Source of the DNA: Micromonospora avicenniae
GTDB lineage: Bacteria > Actinomycetota > Actinomycetes > Mycobacteriales > Micromonosporaceae
Assembly: GCF_900156065.1 (NCBI RefSeq)
Contig: NZ_FTNF01000006.1
Location: 1 to 64,000 of the forward strand
DNA length: 64,000 nt
Reading direction: 5' to 3'
Shown here piece by piece: positions 16,434 through 24,836 of the stretch. The notes under the pieces are model-generated. The model did not search any database, was not told the DNA's origin, and saw only the letters and a list, made by a program, of their open reading frames with translations. The stretch's first letter is position 1, and each line of letters begins with the position of its first letter. Both the position numbers and the translations under genes were made by a program.

Positions 16434-17320
16434 TTCCCGGCCTCCTTGGTCGACTCGGCGGTGAGGGTGAGGAAGAGCTGCTCGAGGCCACCAGCTGCCG
16501 GGCGCAGCTCGGTCAGCACGACCCCGGCGTCCGCGGCCGCCTGCCCGACGGCCTCCGTCTCGGCGTGGACCAGCAACCCGTCGTCGGTCTCCCGAACGGT
16601 GAGCCCGCCGGCGGCCAGGGACCGGCGCAGCGCCTCGCCATCGCGGGCGCGCACCAGCGTTCCGCCGCCGGAGAGCAACTCGGTCTTGTCTCCCTGCGCC
16701 ACGATCCGGCCGCCCCCGATCACCACCAGCCGGTCCGCGACCGCCTCCACCTCGCGCAGCAGGTGGGAGGAGAGCAACACGGTGCCGCCCCGGTCCGCGA
16801 AGTCGCGCAGCAGGCCGCGCATCCAGAAGATCCCCTCCGGGTCGAGTCCGTTGGCCGGCTCGTCGAGGATCAGCACCCGTGGGTCACCGAGCAGCGCCAG
16901 CGCCAGGCCGAGTCGCTGCCGCATGCCCAGCGAGTACGCCCGGACCCGCCGCCTCGCCGCCGCCCCGTCGAGCCCGACCAGCTCCAGCTTGGCCGCGACC
17001 GCCCGCCGGTCCAGACCCATGGTGTACGCGGCGACGCCCAGCGCCTCCCGGCCGGTCCGCCCGGCGTGCTGGGCCGAGGCGTCCAGCAGCACCCCGATCT
17101 CCCGCCCCGGGTTCTCCAGGTCCCGGTACGGGCGTCCGCTCACCGTCGCCCGGCCGGTGGTCGGCGGGGTCAGCCCACAGATCATCCGCAGGGTGGTGGA
17201 CTTGCCCGCCCCGTTCGGTCCGAGGAATCCGGTCACCGTGCCCGGTTCACAGCGGAACGACACGTCGTCGACGGCCGGATGCCGGCCGTACCGCTTGCTC
17301 AGGTTCTCCACGCTGATCAT
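16430..17320 (-). CDS. ABC transporter ATP-binding protein (drug/peptide exporter type)
   Basis: 296 residues. Walker A GPNGAGKST, Q-loop region, signature YSLGMRQRLGLAL, Walker B VLILDEPANGLDPEG and H-loop SSHLLREVE are complete. The C-terminal ~75 residues form the DrrA-type extension common in antibiotic exporters. CAGGCT lies 6 nt before the ATG on the minus strand (leaderless). It is divergent from a NarL-type two-component system across 132 bp, the layout of inducible drug or peptide resistance modules. Confidence 0.92.
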   Translation of the reverse strand: MISVENLSKRYGRHPAVDDVSFRCEPGTVTGFLGPNGAGKSTTLRMICGLTPPTTGRATVSGRPYRDLENPGREIGVLLDASAQHAGRTGREALGVAAYTMGLDRRAVAAKLELVGLDGAAARRRVRAYSLGMRQRLGLALALLGDPRVLILDEPANGLDPEGIFWMRGLLRDFADRGGTVLLSSHLLREVEAVADRLVVIGGGRIVAQGDKTELLSGGGTLVRARDGEALRRSLAAGGLTVRETDDGLLVHAETEAVGQAAADAGVVLTELRPAAGGLEQLFLTLTAESTKEAGK

Positions 17321-17398
17321 GTGTCGAGCCTGCGCGAGCCACCCGGCCGCCCGCAGCGGCCGGCGGTCGCCGATCGCAACGACCTTGGTCTACGCGAG

Positions 17399-17446
17399 GC
17401 TATCGACTTTGGTAGCTGGCTGGCCGGTCTCCAGGCTGCCTAGCAT
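17399..17446 (+). promoter_or_regulatory. promoter and possible operator of the histidine kinase gene
   Basis: TAGCAT at 17441-17446 lies 6 nt before the GTG start (leaderless). Upstream, GCTATC-N6-GGTAGC (17399-17416) is an imperfect inverted repeat that could bind the response regulator. It lies between the divergent transporter and kinase genes. The operator is a guess from symmetry. Confidence 0.35.
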
Positions 17447-17452
17447 TGACGC

Positions 17453-18703
17453 GTGACCAGCGCCGTCGTGCCGGACCACCCCTGGCTGCTGCCCGGGGCG
17501 CTCGCCGTGCCGGCCGGGCGGGCCCGCGCCCGCCCCCGGCGCACCACCCGGGACTGGATCGTCGACAGCGTGGCCTTCGTGGTCTCCCTGTTCTGGGTGC
17601 TGGTCGCCACGTTGGACGCCCTCAGCCCGGCTCCCGAGCTCGCCACCCGGCTGCCCCACGGCTGGATGATCGTCGTGGACGCCGTGATCGGGCTGGTCTG
17701 CTGCGGGCTGCTGTGGGTGCGTCGGCGCTGGCCGCTCGGCCTGGCGGCGGCGACGTTGCCACTTACCGCGTTCTCCATGGCCGGCGCCTTCCCACTGGTG
17801 ATCATCTACTTCACCGTGGTGGTGCACCGGCGGACCGCGGTCGCGCTGGCCGTCACCGCGGCCGGGATCTGCACCAACTTCGCCTTCGGCTACCTGCGGC
17901 CCGAGCCCAACCTGCCGTACTGGGCGGCCACCGTGTGGGGGGTGGTGATCAGCGCGACGGTGCTGGCCTGGGGGATGTTCGTGCGCGCCCGCCGGCAGTT
18001 GGTGGTGTCGCTGCGGGAGCGCGCCGAACGGGCCGAGGCGGAGCAGCAGTTGCGGGTGGCGCAGGCCCGCCAGTTGGAGCGCACCCGGATCGCCCGGGAG
18101 ATGCACGACGTGCTCGCGCACCGGATCTCGCTGCTCAGCCTGCACGCCGGGGCGCTCGAGTTCCGCCCCGACGCGCCGGCGGACGAGGTGGCGAAGGCCG
18201 CCGGGGTGATCCGGGGCAGCGCGCACGCCGCGTTGCAGGATCTGCGCGAGGTGATCGGTGTGCTGCGTACGGAGAGCGAGGTCGAGGAGGATCCGGAGCG
18301 TCCGCAACCGACCCTGGCGGACCTGCCGGCGTTGATCGAGGAGTCCCGGGAGGCCGGCGTACGGGTCAACGCCACCCAACTGGTCGCGGCCGCCGACGCG
18401 GTGCCGGCGGCGGTCGGCCGAAGCGCGTACCGGATCGTGCAGGAGGGACTGACCAACGCCCGTAAGCACGCTCCCGGCACGGTGGTCACCGTCGGCGTGG
18501 CAGGCGCGCCGGGCGCCGGACTCAGCGTCGACATCCGCAACCGGTGGCCGATCGCCGGGGCGACCGACGCGGGCATTCCCGGCACGGGCACCGGGCTGGT
18601 CGGCATCGCCGAGCGGGTCACGCTGGCGGGCGGGCGCCTCGAGTACGGGCGGGACGAGACAGGCGACTTCCGCCTGGCGGCGTGGCTGCCGTGGACGGCG
18701 TGA
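17453..18703 (+). CDS. NarL-type sensor histidine kinase
   Basis: 416 residues. About four to five membrane helices fill residues 35-180, with almost no extracellular loop, which suggests sensing within the membrane or through the adjacent transporter. A short coiled coil leads to the HisKA_3 phosphoacceptor RIAREMHDVLAHRISLLS (His218), and the HATPase domain follows (EGLTNARKHAP, GTGTGLVGIAERV). It overlaps the response regulator gene by 4 bp. Family: intramembrane-sensing kinases such as DesK/LiaS relatives. Confidence 0.93.
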   Translation: MTSAVVPDHPWLLPGALAVPAGRARARPRRTTRDWIVDSVAFVVSLFWVLVATLDALSPAPELATRLPHGWMIVVDAVIGLVCCGLLWVRRRWPLGLAAATLPLTAFSMAGAFPLVIIYFTVVVHRRTAVALAVTAAGICTNFAFGYLRPEPNLPYWAATVWGVVISATVLAWGMFVRARRQLVVSLRERAERAEAEQQLRVAQARQLERTRIAREMHDVLAHRISLLSLHAGALEFRPDAPADEVAKAAGVIRGSAHAALQDLREVIGVLRTESEVEEDPERPQPTLADLPALIEESREAGVRVNATQLVAAADAVPAAVGRSAYRIVQEGLTNARKHAPGTVVTVGVAGAPGAGLSVDIRNRWPIAGATDAGIPGTGTGLVGIAERVTLAGGRLEYGRDETGDFRLAAWLPWTA

Positions 18704-19479
18704 CCGGGCCGGGTCGGGCCGGCACGAACGACCCGGGCCCGGTCAGCCACGGCGTGGACGTCGGGTCGGCCGCCGGGGCGTCGGATGCCGCAGGCGCGGC
18801 GTCGGCGGGCGGGCCCGTGCGAGTGTTGATCGTGGACGACGACCCGTTGGTCCGGGCCGGACTGTCGATGATCCTCGGCGGTGTGCCGGACCTGCGGGTG
18901 GTGGGGGAGGCCGCCGACGGTGGTGAGGTGCCGGCCGCGGTCGCCGCCGGCCGGCCCGACGTGGTGCTCATGGACATCCGGATGCCCCGGTTGGACGGGC
19001 TGGCCGCGACCGAGGCCCTGCGCGCGCTGCCGGACCCGCCGGAGGTGCTGGTGCTGACCACCTTCCACGCCGACGAGCAGGTGCTCCGGGCACTGCGCGT
19101 CGGCGCTTCCGGTTTCCTGCTGAAGGACACCCCGCCCGGGGAGATCGTGCAGGCGGTGCGGCGGGTGGCGGCGGGCGAGGCGACCCTCTCCCCGGCGGTC
19201 ACCCGCACGTTGATCGCGCACGTCACCGGTGCCGCGCCCGTCCCGGTCGGGCCGGACCCGCGTCGGGAGCGCGCGTTGCGGCTGCTGAGCACGCTCAGCG
19301 AGCGGGAGCGGGAGGTCGCTGTCGCGCTCGGCCAGGGGCGGACCAATGCCGAGATCGCCGCGGAGCTCTACATGAGCGTGGCGACCGTCAAGGCGTACGT
19401 GTCCCGGCTGCTGACCCGTCTCGAGCTGAACAACCGGGTGCAGGTGGCCCTGCTGGTGCACGACGCCGGTCTGGTCTGA
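18700..19479 (+). CDS. NarL/FixJ family response regulator
   Basis: 259 residues from GTG 18700, which overlaps the kinase stop (GTGA). A Gly/Ala-rich, nonconserved N-terminal extension of about 38 residues precedes the receiver, which begins VRVLIVDDDPLVRAGL; a GTG there is an alternative start. The phosphoacceptor is Asp92 in VVLMDIRMP, with the Lys in FLLKDTPPG. The LuxR-type HTH is at the end (LSEREREVAVALGQGRTNAE, then VATVKAYVSRLLTRL). Probable target: the divergent ABC transporter operon. Confidence 0.93.
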   Translation: MTGPGRAGTNDPGPVSHGVDVGSAAGASDAAGAASAGGPVRVLIVDDDPLVRAGLSMILGGVPDLRVVGEAADGGEVPAAVAAGRPDVVLMDIRMPRLDGLAATEALRALPDPPEVLVLTTFHADEQVLRALRVGASGFLLKDTPPGEIVQAVRRVAAGEATLSPAVTRTLIAHVTGAAPVPVGPDPRRERALRLLSTLSEREREVAVALGQGRTNAEIAAELYMSVATVKAYVSRLLTRLELNNRVQVALLVHDAGLV

Positions 19480-19481
19480 GG

Positions 19482-19522
19482 GCCGGCCCGGCGCTCGGGT
19501 GACCTCCCCGCGCCGGGCCGGC
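19482..19522. terminator. strong bidirectional terminator
   Basis: GCCGGCCCGGCGC and its exact complement form a 13-bp stem with a 15-nt loop, between convergent response regulator and M15 peptidase genes. Confidence 0.75.
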
Positions 19523-19539
19523 GTCGCTCCGTCGGTCGC

Positions 19540-20322
19540 TCAGTTGTTGCCCACCCCGCAGTCCGGCGCGGACCAGCTGGTGCTGTTGCGGATGCCGTCG
19601 TCGTTGTTCTCACGGCGCGAGTCGACGTGCACGTGGTCGTCGTGGTCCGGGTAGCCGGGCCCGAAGATCCCGCTGAAGCCCTTGGTGCGGGCGTCGCGGG
19701 CGATCTCGCAGAGCGACGAGGTGCGGGACACCACGTCGGCGGCGGTGCCGTAGAGGTGCTGGCTGTCCGACGCCCCGCCGACCTGGTTGTTGCAGGCATT
19801 GCTGCGGAAGCCGCTGGTCACGTAGAGGGGCTTGTCGCCGAGGCTGCGGCGCAGCGCCTCCAGCTTCCACATCGTGCGCAGCGCGTTCTCGCGCGTCTCG
19901 CCGGCCGGCAGCGGGCCCCCGCTGTACCCGCCCTGGCCGCAGCCGCCGTCCAGTTCGGTGTAGCTGAAGTGACGCGGTGTGCAGTCGTTGTCCTGGAGTT
20001 CGTAGAGCTTGGCGTACGTCTCGGGGCCGGCGATGCCGTCGACCCGCAGCCCGTACGCCTGCTGGAACCGTCGGACCGCGGCCTGGGTCTTCGGTCCGAA
20101 GATGCCGTCGGTCTCGACGATGTCCCGATTGCCAGCCCAACCGGCCACCCGGACCTGCAACTCGCGGACGTCCGAGCCGGACCGCCCCTGGTAGAGGTTG
20201 CGGTTCCACGTGTAGCAGCCGTCGGCATGGGCCGCTGGCGCGGCGACCACCGCGGCGATCGCGGCGCCTGGCAGCGCCAGGACGAAGGCGACGGCAGCCC
20301 GCTTCAGGGTGTTTACGCGCAC
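19540..20322 (-). CDS. secreted peptidoglycan-binding M15 D,D-peptidase
   Basis: 260 residues from GTG 20322, with GGGAGGA about 6 nt upstream. A Sec signal peptide ends near AAPAAHAD. Next comes a peptidoglycan-binding type 1 domain (DVRELQVRVAGW, TDGIFGPKTQAAVRRFQQ). The catalytic domain is of peptidase M15A/zinc D-Ala-D-Ala type, with SDSQHLYGTAADVV and DHDDHVHVD supplying the zinc ligands. The layout matches the secreted Zn D,D-carboxypeptidase of Streptomyces albus G. Expected to trim or cleave peptidoglycan outside the membrane. Confidence 0.92.
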   Translation of the reverse strand: MRVNTLKRAAVAFVLALPGAAIAAVVAAPAAHADGCYTWNRNLYQGRSGSDVRELQVRVAGWAGNRDIVETDGIFGPKTQAAVRRFQQAYGLRVDGIAGPETYAKLYELQDNDCTPRHFSYTELDGGCGQGGYSGGPLPAGETRENALRTMWKLEALRRSLGDKPLYVTSGFRSNACNNQVGGASDSQHLYGTAADVVSRTSSLCEIARDARTKGFSGIFGPGYPDHDDHVHVDSRRENNDDGIRNSTSWSAPDCGVGNN

Positions 20323-20626
20323 AGAAGTCCTCCCGATAGGAACGTGAATGGGGTGGCTTCGGGACATTGACCGGGGCGTCCCGTGATTTCCACCCTGGCA
20401 GCTATCGGGCCCGTTGGTGGCGGTTAACGAGAATTGTCCTCATGATTTGCGGTTGCTAGGCGCTCGCTGTAAATGTGGTTGATCGGCGAATCAGCCATTT
20501 TGGTGCGAAACGTCGAGTGGGCGTAAAGGCGGCGAAACTTGCGAAATGCCCCACTGGGGGTGATGTTCTCCGAGCCCCGGTGAGCGGTAACGTCAGGCCC
20601 CGGAGCGACGCGCGGGGGAGGTGGAC
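20323..20626. other. 304-bp divergent intergenic region, locally AT-richer
   Basis: No gene is visible. The stretch about 20420-20560 is clearly richer in A/T than its surroundings (runs such as GTAAATG, CCATTTTGG, GAAACTTGCGAAATG). It must hold the promoters of the M15 peptidase (leftwards) and the DUF6642-like gene (rightwards). The minus-strand leader is long enough for a structured 5' UTR, but I recognise no riboswitch. Confidence 0.4.
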
Positions 20627-21268
20627 GTGGCGCGGGGAGGCGTCTTCTGCGTCGAAGGTCAGTGGCACCGGGACCTCAACGAGCGAGGGTCCGTGCTGCC
20701 CACGCTCGAACTGCTCGAGCGGCTGGGCAAGATCCGGTTCATCCACAAGGACGCGGCGACCCGCGACGAGCTCTTCTACTTCCTCGACCGCTGGTTGCTC
20801 AAGCAGTACGCCGACCATCGGGTGGGATTCTTCGCGATGCACGGGGAGCCGAGCCGGCTCCGCCTGACCGACTGGAACTCCGTCGAACTCTCCGACGTCG
20901 CCGAACTGATGGCCGGGCGTTGCGAAGGGCGCCGGCTCTACTTCGGCAGCTGTTCCGTGCTGCGTGCCTCGGACGCGGCGCTGCGCGAATTCCTCCAGGT
21001 CACCGGAGCCGCACTCATCTGCGGTTTCACCCGGGACGTGGACTGGGTCGAATCGGCAGCCTTCGAAACCGTCCTGCTCGACGTACTGGCCAACGGCCAG
21101 CGGCACAACGCCGCGGAATTGCGGATGGGTTCGGCGCACTGGGCGCCCCTCGCCTCGTACCTGGGATTCCGGGTGATCTACGCCAACGGGCGCGCCTGGC
21201 GGCCATCGGTGCGGCCCCGGGTGCCCACGCAGCAGGTCGCGGAGCGCACCGCCGTCCGTCCCGAGTGA
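20627..21268 (+). CDS. DUF6642-like protein, candidate caspase/CHAT-fold peptidase
   Basis: 213 residues, predicted cytosolic, no signal peptide. GGGGGAG lies 6 nt before the GTG at 20627, which decides the start over GTG 20621. I recall similar actinomycete proteins named DUF6642. The pattern is that of the caspase/CHAT clan: a hydrophobic strand ending in FFAMHGEP (His72-Gly73), then after 36 residues the strand RLYFGSCSVL (Cys109), followed by VTGAALICGFTRDVDW, which parallels the 'GA..V.gslW.VdD' segment of CHAT proteases. Peptidase activity is an inference from this pattern. No partner gene is adjacent. Confidence 0.65.
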   Translation: MARGGVFCVEGQWHRDLNERGSVLPTLELLERLGKIRFIHKDAATRDELFYFLDRWLLKQYADHRVGFFAMHGEPSRLRLTDWNSVELSDVAELMAGRCEGRRLYFGSCSVLRASDAALREFLQVTGAALICGFTRDVDWVESAAFETVLLDVLANGQRHNAAELRMGSAHWAPLASYLGFRVIYANGRAWRPSVRPRVPTQQVAERTAVRPE

Positions 21269-21316
21269 CCGGGGCACCCGGCGGCGGCCCGGCGGCGGGC
21301 CTGGTAGAAACGACTC

Positions 21317-21781
21317 GTGGCACGCAGCATCGCGACGAATACCAAGGTCGACCGCGACGGCCTGATCGAATTCCTCCGCCCCCGGCACCGCGTGGTGCTG
21401 ATGACGACCCGATCGGACGGCCGACCGCAGGCCTCGCCGGTCACCGCGGGCGTGGACACCGCCGGCCGGCTGGTGGTCTCCACCTATCCGGAACGGGTCA
21501 AGGCGGCCAACATCCGCCGCGACCCGCGGGTGTCGGCCTGTGTACTCTCCGACGACTGGAACGGGCCCTGGGTGCAGATCGACGGCACGGCCGAGGTGCT
21601 GGATCTGCCGGAGGCGCTCGAACCGTTGGTGGAGTACTTCCGCTGCATCTCGGGCGAGCACCCCGACTGGGACGAGTACCGCGCGGCCATGGTGCAGCAG
21701 GGCAAGTCCCTGATCCGGGTCACCATCGAGCGCTGGAGCCCGATCGCCACCGGCGGGTTCCCCGCCCGCCTCGCCGACTGA
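21317..21781 (+). CDS. PPOX-class F420-dependent oxidoreductase
   Basis: 154 residues of the split-barrel pyridoxamine-oxidase-like fold. Features: VVLMTTRSDGRPQASPVTAG at the front, an internal RVKAANIRRDPRVSACV strand-helix with the basic cofactor-phosphate-binding residues, and VQIDGTAEVLDLPEA. This matches the Rv1155-type family that uses F420 or flavin. TAGAAA lies 6 nt before the GTG start, so a leaderless promoter is likely. The substrate is unknown. Confidence 0.88.
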   Translation: MARSIATNTKVDRDGLIEFLRPRHRVVLMTTRSDGRPQASPVTAGVDTAGRLVVSTYPERVKAANIRRDPRVSACVLSDDWNGPWVQIDGTAEVLDLPEALEPLVEYFRCISGEHPDWDEYRAAMVQQGKSLIRVTIERWSPIATGGFPARLAD

Positions 21782-21971
21782 CAGCCGGCTTCCTGCCGGC
21801 GTGAGCCACTCTTCGTGAAGGCGGCCGGGTCGCGCAGCGCGTCGTCCGGAGGGGTCCGTCCACGGCGGCGTGCGCCTGGCGGTGACGGGGGTTCCAGTCG
21901 GAGCCTGTCGAGCTGCCCCAGAAATGGGGCGCATCCACGCAGCGCCTCACGCCCGGGTCCGCGCAGGAACC

Positions 21972-22613
21972 TCAGTACGCCACGCTGAAGCGCATGTTCT
22001 CGTGGCGCGGGTGCTCGATCTCGTCGACGATCGCCACCGCGAGGTCCTCGTAGGTGAGCACCGACCGGCCCTGATCGTCGGTGACCGGCTCGTCGGTGCC
22101 GGTGCGGTAGTGCCCGGTCCGCTCGCCGGGGTGGAACTCCAGCGGCGGCGGCGAGACGTACGTCCAGGTCACCCCGTCGGCCTGGCTGCGGTAGTAGTCG
22201 AGGGCGTCCGCCTGCCCCTGAGCGGAGTCGCGGTACTCCTCGGGGAAGTCGGGCTCGTCCAGGTACCGGGTGCCTCTCGGCGTCAGCAGCGTCGACCCGC
22301 CGCCGAGGTGGATGATCCGGGGCGCGTCCGGCAGCCCGCGCAGCGTGGTGACCAGCGCCCGCGCCGCGTCGAGCCAGAGCCCGCGCTCGCCTCCGCCGAT
22401 CGCGACCAGCAGGACGTCGGCCTCCGGGGCCAACTCCCGTACGCTTCGCTCGCTGGTGGCGTCCCCGGTCACCACCTGCACCCCGGCGGGCAGGTAGGAG
22501 GCCGCTTCCGGGCGGCGTACCGCGGCGGTGACCCGGTGTCCGCGTCCGACCGCCTCGGCGGTGACCCGGGAGCCGGCGGTGCCACCCGCGCCGAATACCA
22601 CGATGCTGCTCAT
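21972..22613 (-). CDS. NAD(P)-binding Rossmann protein (NmrA/YwnB-like)
   Basis: 213 residues from ATG 22613 with GGGAGG upstream. The N-terminal GAGGTAGSRVTAEAVGRGH dinucleotide-binding turn is that of atypical SDR proteins. There is no YxxxK catalytic pair in the usual place; instead VTWTYVSPPPLEFHPGERTG is seen, as in NAD(P)H-sensing or epimerase-like proteins. The 190 bp downstream, before the F420 gene, contain no gene. It may serve as a redox sensor or reductase. Confidence 0.87.
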   Translation of the reverse strand: MSSIVVFGAGGTAGSRVTAEAVGRGHRVTAAVRRPEAASYLPAGVQVVTGDATSERSVRELAPEADVLLVAIGGGERGLWLDAARALVTTLRGLPDAPRIIHLGGGSTLLTPRGTRYLDEPDFPEEYRDSAQGQADALDYYRSQADGVTWTYVSPPPLEFHPGERTGHYRTGTDEPVTDDQGRSVLTYEDLAVAIVDEIEHPRHENMRFSVAY

Positions 22614-22702
22614 GACCGCCTCCCGCCGGACGTGACCTCCGGTTCTCAAGGCTATTGACCGGGTCGGCCGCCGGTGGCGTTACCGGGAGAACCCGAGGCG
22701 GG

Positions 22703-23935
22703 TCAGTCCACGAGCGCCGAGTAGACGAGTTGGCGCAGCTGCGGCCGGATCGGGTACGTGCTGGAGGGCAGCAGCTGGGTGAAGAAGAGTGCGGTGATCT
22801 CCTCGGCCGGGTCGACCCAGAACGCGGTGCTCGCCACGCCACCCCAGTAGTACTCGCCGACGCTGCTCGGGACCCGGCTGGGGATCGGGTCGTCGACCAC
22901 CGCGAAGCCGAGCCCGAAGCCGATCCCGTCGAGCGTGGTCTCGGCGAAGCCGCCGGTGGAGAGGGTGCCCAGGTCCTGGCCACCGGGGAGGTGGTTGCGG
23001 GTCATGAAGCGCACGGTGCGCGGGCCGAGCAGGCGTACCCCGTCCAGCTCCCCGCCGCGCAGCAGCATCTGGGTGAAGCGGTGGTAGTCGGCGGCCGAGG
23101 AGATGAGACCACCTCCGCCGGAGAGCAGGGCCGGCTTCTGGTAGGCGAGCGCACCGAGCTGGTCGTAGCGCATGGCCCGCCCGGTTCGTGGGTCCGGGGC
23201 GTACAGCGCGGCGAGCCGGTCGCCGTCCTCGCCCTCGACGTACCAGCGGGTGTCGGTCATCCCGAGCGGCCGGAAGATCCGGTCGGTGAGGAACGCGTCG
23301 AGGCTCTGCCCGGAGAGCACCTCGATCAGCCGGCCGAGCACGTCCGTGGCGACCGAGTAGCCCCAGGCCGTGCCGGGCTGGAACAGCAGCGGCAGCCGGC
23401 CGAAGGCCGCGCAGGCACCGGCCAGGTCGACGTCCGACGGCGGGTACAGGTCGTAGCCGGCGGCCCGGTAGAGACCGTCGACCACCGAGGTCTGCATGAA
23501 GCCGTACGTGAGGCCGGAGGTGTGGGTGAGCAGGTGCCAGACGCGGATCGGTTCGACGGCCGGCACCGTGTACGGCTTGAGCGTCGAGCCCTTGGCGTAT
23601 ACCCGCAGGTCGGCGAACTCGGGCAGCCAGCGGCTGATCTCGTCGGTCAGCTCGAAGCGCCCCTCCTCCCAGAGGAGCATCGCGGCGACCGAGGTGACCG
23701 GCTTGGTCATCGAGTAGATCCGCCACAGGGTGTCCGCCTCGACCGGCGTGCCCGCCTCCCGGTCGCGCAGCCCGTACGCGGTCGAGTGGACCACCTCGCC
23801 GCGGCGGGTGACGACCGCCTGCCAGCCGGCGAGCCGACCCTCGTCGACGTACCTGCCGAAGTGCTCGTCGATCCGCGCCAGCCGCGCCGGGTCGAAGCCG
23901 ACCTGATCCGGATCGATGCTCCTCACCACACTCAC
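22703..23935 (-). CDS. class C beta-lactamase-related serine hydrolase
   Basis: About 410 residues. The start is one of the GTGs at 23935, 23929 or 23926; I use the first. Motifs: SMTK (nucleophile Ser and Lys), the Tyr motif YSVATD, and YYWGGVASTAFWVDP near the end, where the HxG/KTG box is replaced by WGG. This is the esterase/EstB-like branch of the family rather than a true AmpC. No signal peptide. It is divergent from a pentapeptide-repeat gene. Confidence 0.9.
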   Translation of the reverse strand: MSVVRSIDPDQVGFDPARLARIDEHFGRYVDEGRLAGWQAVVTRRGEVVHSTAYGLRDREAGTPVEADTLWRIYSMTKPVTSVAAMLLWEEGRFELTDEISRWLPEFADLRVYAKGSTLKPYTVPAVEPIRVWHLLTHTSGLTYGFMQTSVVDGLYRAAGYDLYPPSDVDLAGACAAFGRLPLLFQPGTAWGYSVATDVLGRLIEVLSGQSLDAFLTDRIFRPLGMTDTRWYVEGEDGDRLAALYAPDPRTGRAMRYDQLGALAYQKPALLSGGGGLISSAADYHRFTQMLLRGGELDGVRLLGPRTVRFMTRNHLPGGQDLGTLSTGGFAETTLDGIGFGLGFAVVDDPIPSRVPSSVGEYYWGGVASTAFWVDPAEEITALFFTQLLPSSTYPIRPQLRQLVYSALVD

Positions 23936-23948
23936 CTCGCCGAACCTA

Positions 23949-23969
23949 CCCGCCGGTGCTCCCGGCGGG
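23949..23969. promoter_or_regulatory. inverted repeat in divergent promoter region
   Basis: CCCGCCGG and CCGGCGGG flank 5 nt, between the hydrolase start and the pentapeptide-repeat gene. It could be an operator or an mRNA hairpin. TAGCCT at 24005-24010, 6 nt before the ATG at 24017, marks the leaderless promoter of the right-hand gene. Confidence 0.35.
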
Positions 23970-24016
23970 AATAGCCACCGACCACACATGTCGGTCTTCG
24001 TCGGTAGCCTGGCCCG

Positions 24017-24610
24017 ATGCCCGAGCTGACCGAGGACGCGACCTTCCGTGACGAGGACTGGTACGGCGAGGAACTGTTCGACAGGCGCTTCGTCCGCTGC
24101 TCGTTCTTCGAGGTCGACCTCACCGAGGCGGTCAGCCGGGGCGCGGTCTTCGACGGCTGCACCTTCGGCAACGTGAAGTTCAACGCCTCCCGGCACACCG
24201 ACTCGGCCTTCACCCGGTGCCGCTTCCAGCGGTGCAACCTCTTCGAGGCCGAGTTCACCGGCTGCAAGCTGGTCGGCAGCACCTTCGCCCAGTGTGACCT
24301 GCGGCCGTTGACGGTCGCCGGGGGTGACTGGTCGTTCGTCGCCCTGCCCGGCGCCGACCTGCGCGGGGTACGGATCACCGACGTGCGGATGCGGGAGGTC
24401 GACCTCACCGGAGCCAACCTGACCGGCGCCACGATCGCCGGCGTCGACCTCTCCGCCGCGCAGTTGCACAGCGCGCGGCTCTCCGGCGCCGACCTGCGGG
24501 GCACCGACCTGACCGCGCTCGACCCATTGCTGGTGGAGCGGGCGGGGGCGATCATCGACGCCGAGCAGTCGCTGGCGATCGCTCAGGCGCTCGGCTTCGA
24601 GATCCGCTGA
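24017..24610 (+). CDS. pentapeptide-repeat protein
   Basis: 197 residues made largely of pentapeptide repeats A(D/N)LxX-like: FVRCSFFEVDLTEA, FDGCTFGNVKF, CRFQRCNLFEAEFTGCKL, and later ADLRGVRITDVRM, VDLTGANLTGATIAGVDL. They would form a right-handed quadrilateral beta-helix of the MfpA/Qnr shape, broken at about 110-125 by the loop LTVAGGDWSFVALPG. MfpA-type proteins mimic DNA and protect gyrase; whether this one does is unknown. Leaderless start. Confidence 0.88.
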   Translation: MPELTEDATFRDEDWYGEELFDRRFVRCSFFEVDLTEAVSRGAVFDGCTFGNVKFNASRHTDSAFTRCRFQRCNLFEAEFTGCKLVGSTFAQCDLRPLTVAGGDWSFVALPGADLRGVRITDVRMREVDLTGANLTGATIAGVDLSAAQLHSARLSGADLRGTDLTALDPLLVERAGAIIDAEQSLAIAQALGFEIR

Positions 24611-24611
24611 A

Positions 24612-24639
24612 GCCCCGACCACCACCTGATCATCGGGGC
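24612..24639 (+). terminator. short terminator hairpin
   Basis: GCCCCGA pairs with TCGGGGC around a 14-nt loop, directly after the pentapeptide-repeat gene stop. Confidence 0.5.
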
Positions 24640-24836
24640 CGGCCCGTGTCCTGCGGCGCCGATCTCGCCGGTGGAGGATCCACACACCGGCCGCAGTTGC
24701 CCAGTTCACAGTGCGGTTCCGTGCTCCGAAGGGCGCGCCCCCGGACGAGGGCCGCCGTCCGTTCCTTCGCCGGACCGTGGGCGTACGCCGGCGGTAGCGT
24801 GGGCGTCGACTGCGAAAGATCCGAAAGGAGTCGCCC

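Noticed and set aside
20323..20626. Possible c-di-AMP (ydaO) riboswitch before the secreted M15 peptidase, as is common for actinomycete wall hydrolases
   Set aside because: I looked for its conserved blocks in the leader on the minus strand and found none.
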